Positions 52,877 through 61,603 of a DNA stretch of 64,000 nucleotides are shown here, in pieces. Position 1 is the stretch's first letter, and the number at the start of each line of letters is the position of its first letter. The notes beneath the pieces are model-generated. The model did no database searches, had not been told where the DNA came from, and was given only the letters and a program-made list of their open reading frames with translations. Source of the DNA: Mycolicibacterium aurum (GTDB lineage Bacteria > Actinomycetota > Actinomycetes > Mycobacteriales > Mycobacteriaceae); assembly GCF_900637195.1 (NCBI RefSeq), contig NZ_LR134356.1, positions 3,348,001 through 3,412,000 of the forward strand. Direction: 5' to 3'. Both the position numbers and the translations under genes were made by a program.

Positions 52877-54019
52877 ATGACGAACAGGTCCACCATCGTG
52901 ATCGCCGGCGCAGGGATCGGCGGGCTCACCGCGGCACTGGCGCTGCACCAGCGCGGCATCGAGGCGATGGTTGTCGAGCGGGCGTCCTCGCTTACCCCGC
53001 TCGGGGTGGGCATCAACCTGCTCCCCCACGCGGTACGCGAGCTCGAGGGCCTCGGCCTCGGCGCGTTGCTGTCGTCGATTTCCGTTGCACCCAGGCAGAT
53101 CTCGTTCTTCGACAGCTACGGCAGGCATCTGTTCCGCGAACCTCGCGGTGTCGAGGGCGGCTACTCGCACCCGCAACGGTCGGTACACCGGGGCCGCTTG
53201 CAGGCGATGCTGATCGAGGCCGTCATCGATCGACTCGGGCCGGAGGCCATCCGGACCGGCGCAGGACTCACCGGGTTCACCGAGACCGGCGACGGCGTCG
53301 TTGTACACACCCGCGGAGGCGACCTCCGCGCAGAAATCCTGATCGGCTCAGACGGCATCAACTCCGTCGTGCGATCACACCTTCATCCCGGGCCGGATCC
53401 ACTCCTGTGGTCGGGTGTGCGCATGTACCGCGGCGCCGCCCGGATGACCCCGTTCCTCGACGGCCGCACCATGGCAATCATCAAGGGTGACAACGGAACC
53501 GACCTCGTCACCTATCCCCTCGGGGGCGGGCTCGTGAACTGGGTACTGCAGGTCGGCGACGGAGTTGCCGGTCCACTGCCGGGCAACGTCGGATGGAACG
53601 AGCCCGCCGATCCGACGCACGTCGCCTCCTACGTCGCCGGTTGGGATGTGGGGTGGCTCGACGTCGCGGCGCTGCCCGGGCTCAGCGAGACGGTGTTCGA
53701 ATACCCGATGGTGGACCGCGACGCCCTCCCGCACTGGGGCCGGGGCGCGGTCACCGTGCTGGGTGATGCGGCCCATCCGATGTATCCCGTCGGCGCCAAC
53801 GGCGCCTCCCAGGCGATTCTCGACGCCCGCGTCCTGGCCGACGAAGTCGCCCGAGACCCCGGCACTGCGCTGCATGCCTACCAGACCCGGCGACGTCGCG
53901 ACACCGCCGACGTCGTTGCCGCCAACAGGGCGATGCACACCGCGGGCACAAAGACTGCCGACGACATCGCCCGAGTCACCACCACGTACCGCACAGACAC
54001 CGAAAGGAGCACATCATGA
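52877..54019 (+). CDS. FAD-dependent aromatic monooxygenase-like protein
   Basis: A 380-aa group A flavoprotein hydroxylase. The FAD motif GAGIGG is at 11-16, with VERASSLTPLGVGINLLPHA, the DG motif ILIGSDGINSVVR, and the second FAD motif VTVLGDAAHPMYPVGANGAS. Relatives hydroxylate salicylate, 6-hydroxynicotinate or similar rings. The strong ribosome site fixes the start. It overlaps the hydrolase gene by ATGA. Confidence 0.9.
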   Translation: MTNRSTIVIAGAGIGGLTAALALHQRGIEAMVVERASSLTPLGVGINLLPHAVRELEGLGLGALLSSISVAPRQISFFDSYGRHLFREPRGVEGGYSHPQRSVHRGRLQAMLIEAVIDRLGPEAIRTGAGLTGFTETGDGVVVHTRGGDLRAEILIGSDGINSVVRSHLHPGPDPLLWSGVRMYRGAARMTPFLDGRTMAIIKGDNGTDLVTYPLGGGLVNWVLQVGDGVAGPLPGNVGWNEPADPTHVASYVAGWDVGWLDVAALPGLSETVFEYPMVDRDALPHWGRGAVTVLGDAAHPMYPVGANGASQAILDARVLADEVARDPGTALHAYQTRRRRDTADVVAANRAMHTAGTKTADDIARVTTTYRTDTERSTS

Positions 54020-54702
54020 CCGTCCCGACCACCTACGTGCTGATCCCCGGAATGTGCCACGGCGCATGGTGTTTCGACGATCTGGCGGCGTCGCTTCGGC
54101 AAGCCGGCCACCACGTTCTGGCGATCACGCTGACCGGCGTTGCCGAACGGTCACACCTGATGCCAGGTGCCGTCAACCTCGACACCCACATCGCCGACGT
54201 CGTCGCCGCCGTCGACAGCGACTCCGCCGCCGGCGAGAAGCTGGTGCTCGTGGGGCACAGTTACGGCGGCATGGTCATCACCGGCGTCGCCGACCGCATC
54301 CCGGATCGCATCGATTCGCTCGTGTTCGTCGACGCCGTGGTGCCCCATGACGGAGAGGCGTGCTGGGACGTCGTCAACGACGAGGAACGTCAGTGGTACG
54401 TCAAAGTCGACGGCTCCGGGTTCGGGGTTCCGCCGATGCCGTTCTTCGACCCCCGCGCCACGTCGCATCCGCTCGCGACCGTCATGCAGCCGTTGCATCT
54501 ACGGGGCGACCTGGGCCGGTTCCGGCAACGCGTCTACGTCTACGCGCTGGACTGGCCCGGCGAGTCACCGCTGCGGCCGTCCTACGATCGGGTCCGCTCC
54601 GATCCGACCTGGACCACACACGAGCTCGACGGCAAGCACAATCTGATGCGCGACAACCCGGACGAACTGCTGCGGATCCTGCTGGACACGGCTCAGACGT
54701 GA
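54016..54702 (+). CDS. Alpha/beta hydrolase
   Basis: A 228-aa hydrolase of the esterase/salicylate-esterase (MES/HNL-like) group: YVLIPGMCHGAWCFDDLAA, nucleophile S82 in VGHSYGGMV, acid near FVDAVVPHDG, and a late histidine in DGKHNLMRDNP. Coupled to the flavoprotein, it likely processes the same substrate or ring-opened product. Confidence 0.88.
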   Translation: MTVPTTYVLIPGMCHGAWCFDDLAASLRQAGHHVLAITLTGVAERSHLMPGAVNLDTHIADVVAAVDSDSAAGEKLVLVGHSYGGMVITGVADRIPDRIDSLVFVDAVVPHDGEACWDVVNDEERQWYVKVDGSGFGVPPMPFFDPRATSHPLATVMQPLHLRGDLGRFRQRVYVYALDWPGESPLRPSYDRVRSDPTWTTHELDGKHNLMRDNPDELLRILLDTAQT

Positions 54703-54748
54703 CCACCGCCGATCCCGCCGACGGTCGACAACGCTCCTGAAGAAAAAC

Positions 54749-54788
54749 TGGAACACGTTTCAGTAAATGGGGCGGGACTCGGTACGCT
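54749..54788 (+). promoter_or_regulatory. KstR-type operator and promoter of the DUF35-thiolase pair
   Basis: TGGAACACGTTTCA (54749-54762) fits every fixed position of the KstR consensus TNNAACNNGTTNNA. The -10 box TACGCT (54783-54788) ends six bases before the GTG start, and the operator reaches the -35 area. KstR represses steroid-degradation genes until a sterol CoA thioester is present. Confidence 0.75.
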
Positions 54789-54794
54789 GACCGC

Positions 54795-55232
54795 GTGTCA
54801 GCTTCTTCGCAGCCTGCGGTTGATGGGTGGTTCGCCACTGATGGGTCTGGTGATCCGTATCTGATCGGGGGGAAGTGTCCTCAGTGTGGGACCTATGTGT
54901 TCCCGCCGCGGGCCAACAACTGCCCCAACCCCGGCTGTGACAGCGACGAACTCGCCCAGGTGCCGCTGTCACGGCGCGGCACCCTGTGGAGCTACACCGA
55001 GAACCGCTACGCCCCACCCCCGCCGTATCCGTCCCCGGACCCGTTCGAACCGTTCGCCGTGGCAGCGGTGGAGTTGGCCGAGGAAGGCCTGATCGTGCTC
55101 GGCAAGGTCGTCGAGGGCACCCTGGCCGCCGACCTCAAGGTCGGCATGCAGATGCACCTGACCACCATGGCGCTCTATGTCGACGACGACGGCATCGAAC
55201 GCATCGTGCACGCCTGGGAGATCGCCCAATGA
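54795..55232 (+). CDS. DUF35 zinc-ribbon/OB-fold protein
   Basis: A 145-aa acyl-CoA-associated protein. Cysteines 28, 31, 43 and 48 (CPQCGTYVFPPRANNCPNPGC in parts) form the zinc ribbon; the OB fold follows (AVELAEEGLIVLGKVVEGTL). DUF35 proteins bind and activate thiolase-like partners, as ChsH2 does with Ltp2. It overlaps the thiolase-like gene by ATGA, and corresponds to Rv1628c. Confidence 0.9.
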   Translation: MSASSQPAVDGWFATDGSGDPYLIGGKCPQCGTYVFPPRANNCPNPGCDSDELAQVPLSRRGTLWSYTENRYAPPPPYPSPDPFEPFAVAAVELAEEGLIVLGKVVEGTLAADLKVGMQMHLTTMALYVDDDGIERIVHAWEIAQ

Positions 55233-56428
55233 GTCCAGAACCGGTCTACATCCTCGGTGCCGGCATGCACCCCTGGGGCAAATGGGGACGCGACTTCACC
55301 GAATACGGTGTCGTGGCCGCCCGCGCCGCCCTGGCCGAAGCCGGCCTGCACTGGCGCCAGATCCAACTCGTGGCCGGCGCGGACACCATCCGCAACGGCT
55401 ACCCCGGCTTCGTCGCCGGGGCCACCTTCGCCCAGAAACTGGGCTGGAACGGCATCCCGGTCACCTCCTCCTACGCCGCGTGCGCCTCCGGCTCCCAAGC
55501 ACTCCAAAGCGCCCGCGCCCAGATCCTGGCCGGCTTCTGCGACGTCGCCCTGGTCATCGGCGCCGACACCACCCCCAAAGGCTTCTTCGCCCCCGTCGGC
55601 GGCGAACGCCGCAACGACCCCGACTGGCAACGCTTCCACCTCATCGGCGCCACCAACACCGTCTACTTCGCCATGCTCGCCCGCCGGCGCATGGACCTCT
55701 ACGGCGCCACCGTCGAAGACTTCGCGAACGTCAAAGTCAAAAACGCCCGCCACGGCCTCCACAACCCCAACGCCCGCTACCGCAAAGAAGCCACCACCGC
55801 CGACGTGCTGGCCTCCCCCGTCGTCAGTGACCCACTACGCCTGCTCGACATCTGCGCCACCAGCGACGGCGCCGCCGCGGTGATCGTGGCCTCCAAAGAA
55901 TTCACCGAAAAACACCTCGGCTCCACCGCCGGCGTGCCCTCGGTACGCGCGATCAGCCTGCAATCACCCCAATACCCCCAACACCTACCCGAACTACCCG
56001 ACATCGCCACCGACTCCACCGCCGTGGTCCCCGGCCCCGACCGCGTCTTCAAAGACCAGATCCTCGACGCCGCCTACACCGAAGCCGGCATCGGCCCCCA
56101 AGACCTCTCCCTGGCCGAGGTCTACGACCTGTCCACCGCCCTGGAACTCGACTGGTACGAACACCTCGGCCTCTGCGAACGCGGCCAAGCCGAACACCTC
56201 CTACGCTCGGGCGCCACCACCCTCGGCGGCCGCATCCCCGTCAACCCCTCCGGCGGACTCGCCAGCTTCGGCGAAGCCATCCCCGCCCAAGCCATCGCCC
56301 AAGTCTGCGAACTCACCTGGCAACTCAACAACCACGCCACCGGCCGCCAAGTCGAAGGAGCCACCGTCGGCATCACCGCCAACCAAGGCCTCTTCGGCCA
56401 CGGCTCCTCAGTCATCATCGCCCGCTGA
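55229..56428 (+). CDS. Thiolase-like lipid-transfer protein (Rv1627c-like)
   Basis: A 399-aa thiolase-superfamily protein. The nucleophile-type cysteine is kept in SSYAACASGSQALQ, but the thiolase HEAF and GHP motifs are replaced by VYDLS and NPSGGLASFGEAIPA, as in SCP-x/Ltp proteins that act as aldolases or acyl carriers rather than thiolases. The overlap with DUF35 suggests a two-subunit enzyme acting on a steroid or branched acyl-CoA. Third codon positions are unusually C-rich compared with neighbours. Confidence 0.88.
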   Translation: MSPEPVYILGAGMHPWGKWGRDFTEYGVVAARAALAEAGLHWRQIQLVAGADTIRNGYPGFVAGATFAQKLGWNGIPVTSSYAACASGSQALQSARAQILAGFCDVALVIGADTTPKGFFAPVGGERRNDPDWQRFHLIGATNTVYFAMLARRRMDLYGATVEDFANVKVKNARHGLHNPNARYRKEATTADVLASPVVSDPLRLLDICATSDGAAAVIVASKEFTEKHLGSTAGVPSVRAISLQSPQYPQHLPELPDIATDSTAVVPGPDRVFKDQILDAAYTEAGIGPQDLSLAEVYDLSTALELDWYEHLGLCERGQAEHLLRSGATTLGGRIPVNPSGGLASFGEAIPAQAIAQVCELTWQLNNHATGRQVEGATVGITANQGLFGHGSSVIIAR

Positions 56429-56499
56429 CCAAGGACGAGGTGCGCCGCGGTGACGCGACGAAAACTGCTGCCCCGCATATTGTTCACGGCGCTCTGATC

Positions 56500-56505
56500 T
56501 AGACT
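56500..56505 (+). promoter_or_regulatory. -10 box of the SDR gene (leaderless)
   Basis: TAGACT six bases before the GTG at 56512. Confidence 0.5.
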
Positions 56506-56511
56506 CTCGCT

Positions 56512-57288
56512 GTGGACGTCAATGGAACCAGCGCAATTGTCACCGGCGGAGCATCGGGCATCGGTGCCGCCACCGCCCGACTCCTGGCAGCTCAAGGAGC
56601 CCGCGTCGTCGTGGCCGATCTGCAAGCAGAACGCGGGCAGGAACTCGCTCACGAGATCGGCGGGGCGTTCGTCAGTGTCGATGTCACCGACACTGCTCAG
56701 ATCGAAGACGCGGTGAACACCGCCGTCGATCTCGGCCCCCTTCGCACACTCGTCAACTCGGCCGGAATCGGTTGGGCGCAAAGGACAATCGGCAAGGACG
56801 GCGAATTCGCGTCGGCACACAACCTCGACGCCTACAAGAAGGTGCTCGCGATCAACCTGGTCGGCACGTTCGACTGCATTCGTCTCGCCGCAACAGCCAT
56901 GAGCCGACTCGATCCCACCGACTCCGGTGAACGGGGCGCCATTGTGAACATGACCAGTGTGGCTGCGTTCGACGGGCAGATCGGGCAGGCCGCCTACTCA
57001 TCCTCCAAGGGCGGCGTCGTCGGGCTGACATTGCCTGTCGCCCGCGATCTCGCAGCGGTCGGCATTCGGGTGAACACCGTCGCCCCAGGACTCATCGATA
57101 CGCCGATCTACGGTGAAGGTGAAGCCTCGGAGGCGTTCAAAGCCAAGCTGGGTGAATCGGTGCTCTTCCCGAAGCGGTTGGGCAAGCCCGAGGAACTGGC
57201 GTCGATGGTCGTCGAACTGATCACCAACTCCTACATGAACGCCGAGGTGGTCCGCGTGGACGGCGGCATCCGGATGCCGCCCAAGTAA
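56512..57288 (+). CDS. 3-hydroxyacyl-CoA dehydrogenase-like SDR
   Basis: A 258-aa SDR close to the type 10 17-beta-hydroxysteroid/short-chain 3-hydroxyacyl-CoA dehydrogenases: TGGASGIG (11-18), VVADLQAERG with the NAD-selecting aspartate, NSAGIGWAQRT, GAIVNMTSVAAFDGQIGQ and catalytic YSSSK, and a final EVVRVDGGIRMPPK. It probably oxidises a hydroxyacyl-CoA or steroid, fitting its place after the KstR-type pair, though it has its own promoter. Confidence 0.88.
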   Translation: MDVNGTSAIVTGGASGIGAATARLLAAQGARVVVADLQAERGQELAHEIGGAFVSVDVTDTAQIEDAVNTAVDLGPLRTLVNSAGIGWAQRTIGKDGEFASAHNLDAYKKVLAINLVGTFDCIRLAATAMSRLDPTDSGERGAIVNMTSVAAFDGQIGQAAYSSSKGGVVGLTLPVARDLAAVGIRVNTVAPGLIDTPIYGEGEASEAFKAKLGESVLFPKRLGKPEELASMVVELITNSYMNAEVVRVDGGIRMPPK

Positions 57289-57301
57289 AAAGCGGGCACG
57301 C

Positions 57302-58593
57302 TCAGGCCTCAACGGACACGGGCTGTCCGTGCCGGTACTTCGCGGGTCGCCCGAGAAGATAGCCCTGTCCGAGGTCGACTCCCAGCAGTCGCAATGTCTC
57401 CAGCTGTTCGGGCTCTTCGACCGACTCCGAGACGGTCACGGCGTTCAACTCTGCTGCCAGTCGCACGATGGATGTCGCGAGTGCGCGCCGCACCGGATCG
57501 GCGGCGATCCCGCACGTGAGATCACCGTCGATCTTGATGATGTCGGGTCGGAGACGCAGCAGCTGGTTGAAGCTTGCGAATCCGGCACCCGCGTCGTCGA
57601 TGGCCAGGCGGATACCCGCGTCCCGCAACGGCTCCAGCGCTTCGGCCAGGTCATCGGGAAACGGCTCATGCTCGGTGATCTCGACGACGAGGGGTCGCTC
57701 AACGGACAGCAGAAGGCTTTGCACGGAGGGATTCATCGCGGTCGTCGGGCTCAGATTCGCGGCGATGAAGGTAGTCGCGGGTATGTGCTCCGCCATGACC
57801 AGGAGCCGGCGCAGGGCGGCGAGTTCCAGCGCCAGACTGCGACCGAGCCTGCGGGCGTTGTCGAACCATTGCTGCGGACTCAGATCCGCATCGGCGGGAA
57901 AGCGGCAGAGCCCCTCGAAGCCCACCGTTGCACCGGTCTTGAGATCCACGATGGGCTGAAAGACCACCTCGAGGTTGGTTTCCTTCTCCAGAAGGGCGTC
58001 CATCCGCTGATGCAACCGATCATGTTGTGCCACATCGGGAAGCAGGACGGAGGCGAGGAAACGGGCAGTCGAGTCATCGTCCGGCGAGTACGGGCTGCCG
58101 AGAAAATCGTCGAGCAACGACGACAGCTCGGTGTGTGCGCTGATCAGCCCCGAGATGAACCTGCTCGTCGACGCTATGGCCGCGATGTCGCGTTCATCGA
58201 ACTTCCGCGGTTGTCTTGCCGTGATCGACAATGCGCCTATCGTCACCCCTCGGTGCAGCAGGGGGATACGACCAGTGAGTGAATCCCCAGGCGCACTCCG
58301 ATGTCGCGCACCTCCGGCGTCAGGGACAGGTCGGCAGGGGCGTCGACACTGACCTGCGGGCGCCCGGTCGCCACTGCCATCCCCTGGAAGGTTCCCTCCA
58401 CCGGGAGGGCGAGGCCGAGAAGTGAGTCGACAAGGCCGTACGCCGACACGACGACGAACTCGTCGTTCGGTGTGAGGATGCTGACCGCCGCGCCGTCGGC
58501 CTTCGGGGTGAACAGGCACATCTGCTCGGCGATCCTGCGCATCAACGCGCCAGGATCGATCGACGCGTTCACTGCCGCGATCAAATTCCCCAT
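57302..58593 (-). pseudogene. GAF-EAL c-di-GMP phosphodiesterase, frameshifted
   Basis: The N-terminal GAF domain (58593 to about 58265) ends GIHSLVVSP and then meets a stop at 58243. The next frame continues it exactly: PLLHRGVTIGALSITARQ. One extra base in the five-G run at 58261-58265 would restore a 430-aa protein. The EAL domain keeps its catalytic pattern: FEGLCRF (EAL), ANLSP, EITEHE, AIDDAGAGFASF, IKIDGDL, ESVEEPEQ and QGYLLGRP. It is thus a recent inactivation, a phase-variable tract or a sequencing error. Confidence 0.8.
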
Positions 58594-58737
58594 GGCTCGC
58601 TCATCGTGCTGTCTTCCCGGTCCGGAAGACTGTCGGGGACGGCACCAGGGCCACTCCACGCCACGATCCGGCTTCCTGCAGGATACGGGGGACTCCGCGC
58701 CGCAGGGGCAGACAGGCCGAAACGACAAGTGACGAAA

Positions 58738-58880
58738 TTACGATCTGGGAGACACCCTGTGGGACGCGGGCACGGTGGCCGGACGAAACTCGTTGTGCTG
58801 CATGCCGTCGAGGCCGGCGATGTCCCAGGCGCGCCGGCGCCCCCTGTCGGTCAGGTACCGGAAGGCCAGCGCTGCGTGAT
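58738..58880 (-). pseudogene. Possible 3' remnant of a lost gene
   Basis: Reading a different frame through the end of the TetR gene gives LAFRYL and then, with one base shift, RAWDIAGLDGMQHNEFRPAT ending at TAA 58738. This looks like a natural protein C-terminus, but has no upstream body. It may be what is left after a deletion that joined the TetR gene to another gene's 3' end. The source gene is not recognised. Confidence 0.3.
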
Positions 58881-59438
58881 CATCTCGGTCATCGCATCGA
58901 CCCATGCCTGGTCGAGGGCGGCGTCATTGCGGATCAAGATCCGGAAAATCGCGCTGCCGGCGACGACCTCGGCGAGCATCGGCAGCTCGTCGTCGTCGCG
59001 GCGCCCCTGACCGAATCGGCTTTCGAAGGCGGTCAGATTGCCCGCGAGCCGGGCGATCATCATGCTGTGCAACTCCGGGTCCGCGACCGTGTCGGCGATC
59101 AGACCGGGCAGTGCGACCCGGACTTCGGGCCTGTCGAACATCGCACGCGTGGACTCGACCAGCGCCCGGATATCCTGGGCCACATCGCCGGAACCACTCG
59201 GCGCCGTGATCGTCTCGTGTGAGAGCACCGCCTCGTGGACGAGATGGACCTTGCCCGACCACCGCCGGTAGATCGCGGCCGTTGTCGTCCCGGCGCGGGC
59301 GGCGATCGCGGACAGCGACAGCGCGGAGTAACCCGTCTGCAGGATCAACTCGCGGGTGGCGGCGATGATCGCCGCGTCGATCCTGCCGTCGCGCGGCCGC
59401 CCGGGCGTCTTGCCATCGCCGCGCCGATCTGCTGTCAT
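58851..59438 (-). CDS. TetR-family regulator
   Basis: A 195-aa TetR protein: GRPRDGRIDAAIIAATRELI, HTH SALSLSAIAARAGTTTAAIY then RRWSGK, and a typical C-terminal TetR_C domain. It is divergent from a three-gene operon with a shared palindromic operator. TAGACT lies six bases before the ATG, so it is probably leaderless and autoregulated. Confidence 0.9.
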   Translation of the reverse strand: MTADRRGDGKTPGRPRDGRIDAAIIAATRELILQTGYSALSLSAIAARAGTTTAAIYRRWSGKVHLVHEAVLSHETITAPSGSGDVAQDIRALVESTRAMFDRPEVRVALPGLIADTVADPELHSMMIARLAGNLTAFESRFGQGRRDDDELPMLAEVVAGSAIFRILIRNDAALDQAWVDAMTEMITQRWPSGT

Positions 59439-59444
59439 GTTCCT

Positions 59445-59471
59445 AGTCTATTTCCGATACAGCTCGTATCG
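59445..59471. promoter_or_regulatory. TetR operator between divergent genes
   Basis: CGATAC AGCTC GTATCG (59455-59471) is a dyad just upstream of the minus-strand -10 box TAGACT (59445-59450), and near the plus-strand promoter. A single site could control both directions. Confidence 0.65.
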
Positions 59472-59488
59472 TATTTGATGGAGAATGT

Positions 59489-60604
59489 GTGAACCTCAGC
59501 CCGCTCGACGAGTACCCGATCCATCAGACGCCGTCCCCGGTCTCCTCGCCGGCGACGTCGGACCGCAATTTCTACGATCGGTCCTACTTCAACGTGCTCG
59601 ACCGCAGTGGCCGCTTCATGGCGCTCACCGGCATCGGCTACTACCCGCGACTCGGCGTCAAGGACGCGTACTTCCTCGTGCGCCGCGGCGACACCCAGAC
59701 CGCGGTGCACCTCAGCGACGCGATCGATGACGATCGGCTCCACCAGAACGTCAACGGCTACCGGCTCGACGTCGTCGAACCGCTCCAGGAGTTGCACCTG
59801 ACGCTGGCCGAGACCGAGGGCATCGCCGCGGACCTGACCTGGCGCGGCCTGTTCCCCGCCGCGCTGGAACGTCCGCACGAGATGCTGACCGAGCGGCGGG
59901 TGACGTTGCAGGCGTGCCGTTTTGCCCAGGTCGGCACGTGGGAAGGCTGGATCGAGGTGGACGGCGACAGATTGGACGTCGACCGGACCACCAGCGTCGC
60001 GAGCCGGGACCGGTCCTGGGGGATCCGGCCTGTCGGTGAACCTGAGCCCGCGGGTCGTCCGGACACGGCGTTCCAGGGAATGTGGTGGCTCTATCTGCCG
60101 CTGGCGTTCGACGACTACCAGCTGTTCCTGATTCTGCAGGAGGATCCGGACGGCCAACGCAGCCTCTACGACTGCACCCGGCGCTGGCGGGACGGCCGGG
60201 TCGAGCAACTCGACGGTGTGCGCGTCACCGTGCACTACAACCCGGGCACGCGGATCCCGCACGGAGTCCACGTCGAGTTCATGAACCGCGCCGGCGACCG
60301 GATCACGCTCGATGTCGAATCGAAGCTGTTCGCTCCCATTGCGTTTGGTTCCGGCTACGGAGGCGACTCGTCGTGGTCGCACGGCACGTGGAAGGGCGGG
60401 CCGTTCGCTGAACGGGTCAGCTTCGACCTGACCGATCCGGCGGTGATGGCCAGGGCGCCTTTCAGTCTCATCGACCACGTCGGCGCGGCAGTATGTACCG
60501 AGGCCGACGGCCGCACCCGCGAAGGCGCGGGGCTGTTCGAGCACGGCGTCATCGGCCCGCACCACCCGTCGGGGTTCTCCGACTGGACCGACGTAGCGAA
60601 GTAG
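59489..60604 (+). CDS. Unknown AttH/DUF7064-like protein
   Basis: A 371-aa soluble, strand-rich protein. YFNVLDRSGRFMALTGIGYY, YRLDVVEPLQELHLTLAETE, and SRDRSWGIRPVGEPEPAG followed by MWWLYLPLAFDDYQLFLIL are marks I associate with the lipocalin-like DUF7064/AttH group, which bind hydrophobic ligands. No signal peptide. Ten bases separate it from the F420 enzyme. GGAG lies about seven bases before the GTG. Confidence 0.75.
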   Translation: MNLSPLDEYPIHQTPSPVSSPATSDRNFYDRSYFNVLDRSGRFMALTGIGYYPRLGVKDAYFLVRRGDTQTAVHLSDAIDDDRLHQNVNGYRLDVVEPLQELHLTLAETEGIAADLTWRGLFPAALERPHEMLTERRVTLQACRFAQVGTWEGWIEVDGDRLDVDRTTSVASRDRSWGIRPVGEPEPAGRPDTAFQGMWWLYLPLAFDDYQLFLILQEDPDGQRSLYDCTRRWRDGRVEQLDGVRVTVHYNPGTRIPHGVHVEFMNRAGDRITLDVESKLFAPIAFGSGYGGDSSWSHGTWKGGPFAERVSFDLTDPAVMARAPFSLIDHVGAAVCTEADGRTREGAGLFEHGVIGPHHPSGFSDWTDVAK

Positions 60605-60614
60605 GCGCGGCGAT

Positions 60615-61601
60615 ATGAAGATCATGACGGCGCTGTTCGGACCGACCGACGCGGTCGAACGAGCCGCCCTTCTCAAAGAGGCCGGCGCGTCCGGCGTATT
60701 CACCTTCGAAGGCCCCTTCGACGTCTTCACGCCGCTGGTGCTGGCGTCTGCGGTCAAGGGCCTCGACGTGATGTCCAACGTCGCGATCGCATTCCCGCGC
60801 AATCCGATCCACCTCGCGCATCAGGCCAACGATCTGCAGCTGGTGACCGAGGGGCGATTCATCCTCGGCCTGGGCACGCAGGTACGCGCACAGATCGAGA
60901 AGCGCTACGGGGTGGAGTTCGACCGGCCGGTCGCGCGGATGAAGGAGATGGTCGGGGCGCTGCGGGCGATCTTCGCCACCTGGAACGACGGCGAGCGGTT
61001 GAACTTCCGCGGCGAGTACTACCGCCACACGTTGATGACCCCGACCTTCAACCCCGGCCCCAACCCGTTCGGCCCGCCCCCGATCTATCTCGGCGCGCTC
61101 GGTCCGCGGTTGACCCGCGCCACCGCGGAGGTGGCCGACGGCCTGCTGGTGATGCCGTTCGGATCGAAACGGTTCCTACACGAGACGACGATGCCCGCCG
61201 TACGGGAGGGACTCGCCGCAGCCGGACGCAGTGAGGACGAGTTCGCGGTGGTGCCGGAGATCATCGTGTCGGTCGGTTCCGAGGACCAGGACCACACGTC
61301 GACCCGAATGTTGTTGGCTTTCTACGGTTCCACCCCCGCCTACCGCCCGGTGCTCGATGCCCACGGGTGGGGCGACCTGCAGCCGGAGCTGAACGCGATG
61401 TCCAAGCAGGGCCGCTGGCAGGAGATGGCCACCCTCATCGACGACGAAGTGCTCCACACCATCGCCGCCTGCGGCACTCCTGCCGAGATCGCCAGGCACA
61501 TCCGAGACCGCGTCGACGGGGTGTCCGACCGGATCTGCCTGTATCAACCAGGCCCCATCGCCGTGGATGCACTCGCCGAGATCGTGGACGCGCTGAGCTG
61601 A
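60615..61601 (+). CDS. LLM-class F420-dependent oxidoreductase
   Basis: A 328-aa luciferase-like TIM barrel: AALLKEAGASGVFTFEGPFD, VAIAFPRNPIHLAHQANDLQ, RFILGLGTQVRAQIEKRYGV and PPPIYLGALGPRLTRATAEV followed by ADGLLV. These fit the mycobacterial F420-binding LLM family with a conserved TQV phrase. It reduces or oxidises an unknown substrate. It lies between the AttH-like and phosphotransferase-like genes. Confidence 0.9.
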   Translation: MKIMTALFGPTDAVERAALLKEAGASGVFTFEGPFDVFTPLVLASAVKGLDVMSNVAIAFPRNPIHLAHQANDLQLVTEGRFILGLGTQVRAQIEKRYGVEFDRPVARMKEMVGALRAIFATWNDGERLNFRGEYYRHTLMTPTFNPGPNPFGPPPIYLGALGPRLTRATAEVADGLLVMPFGSKRFLHETTMPAVREGLAAAGRSEDEFAVVPEIIVSVGSEDQDHTSTRMLLAFYGSTPAYRPVLDAHGWGDLQPELNAMSKQGRWQEMATLIDDEVLHTIAACGTPAEIARHIRDRVDGVSDRICLYQPGPIAVDALAEIVDALS

Positions 61602-61603
61602 CC

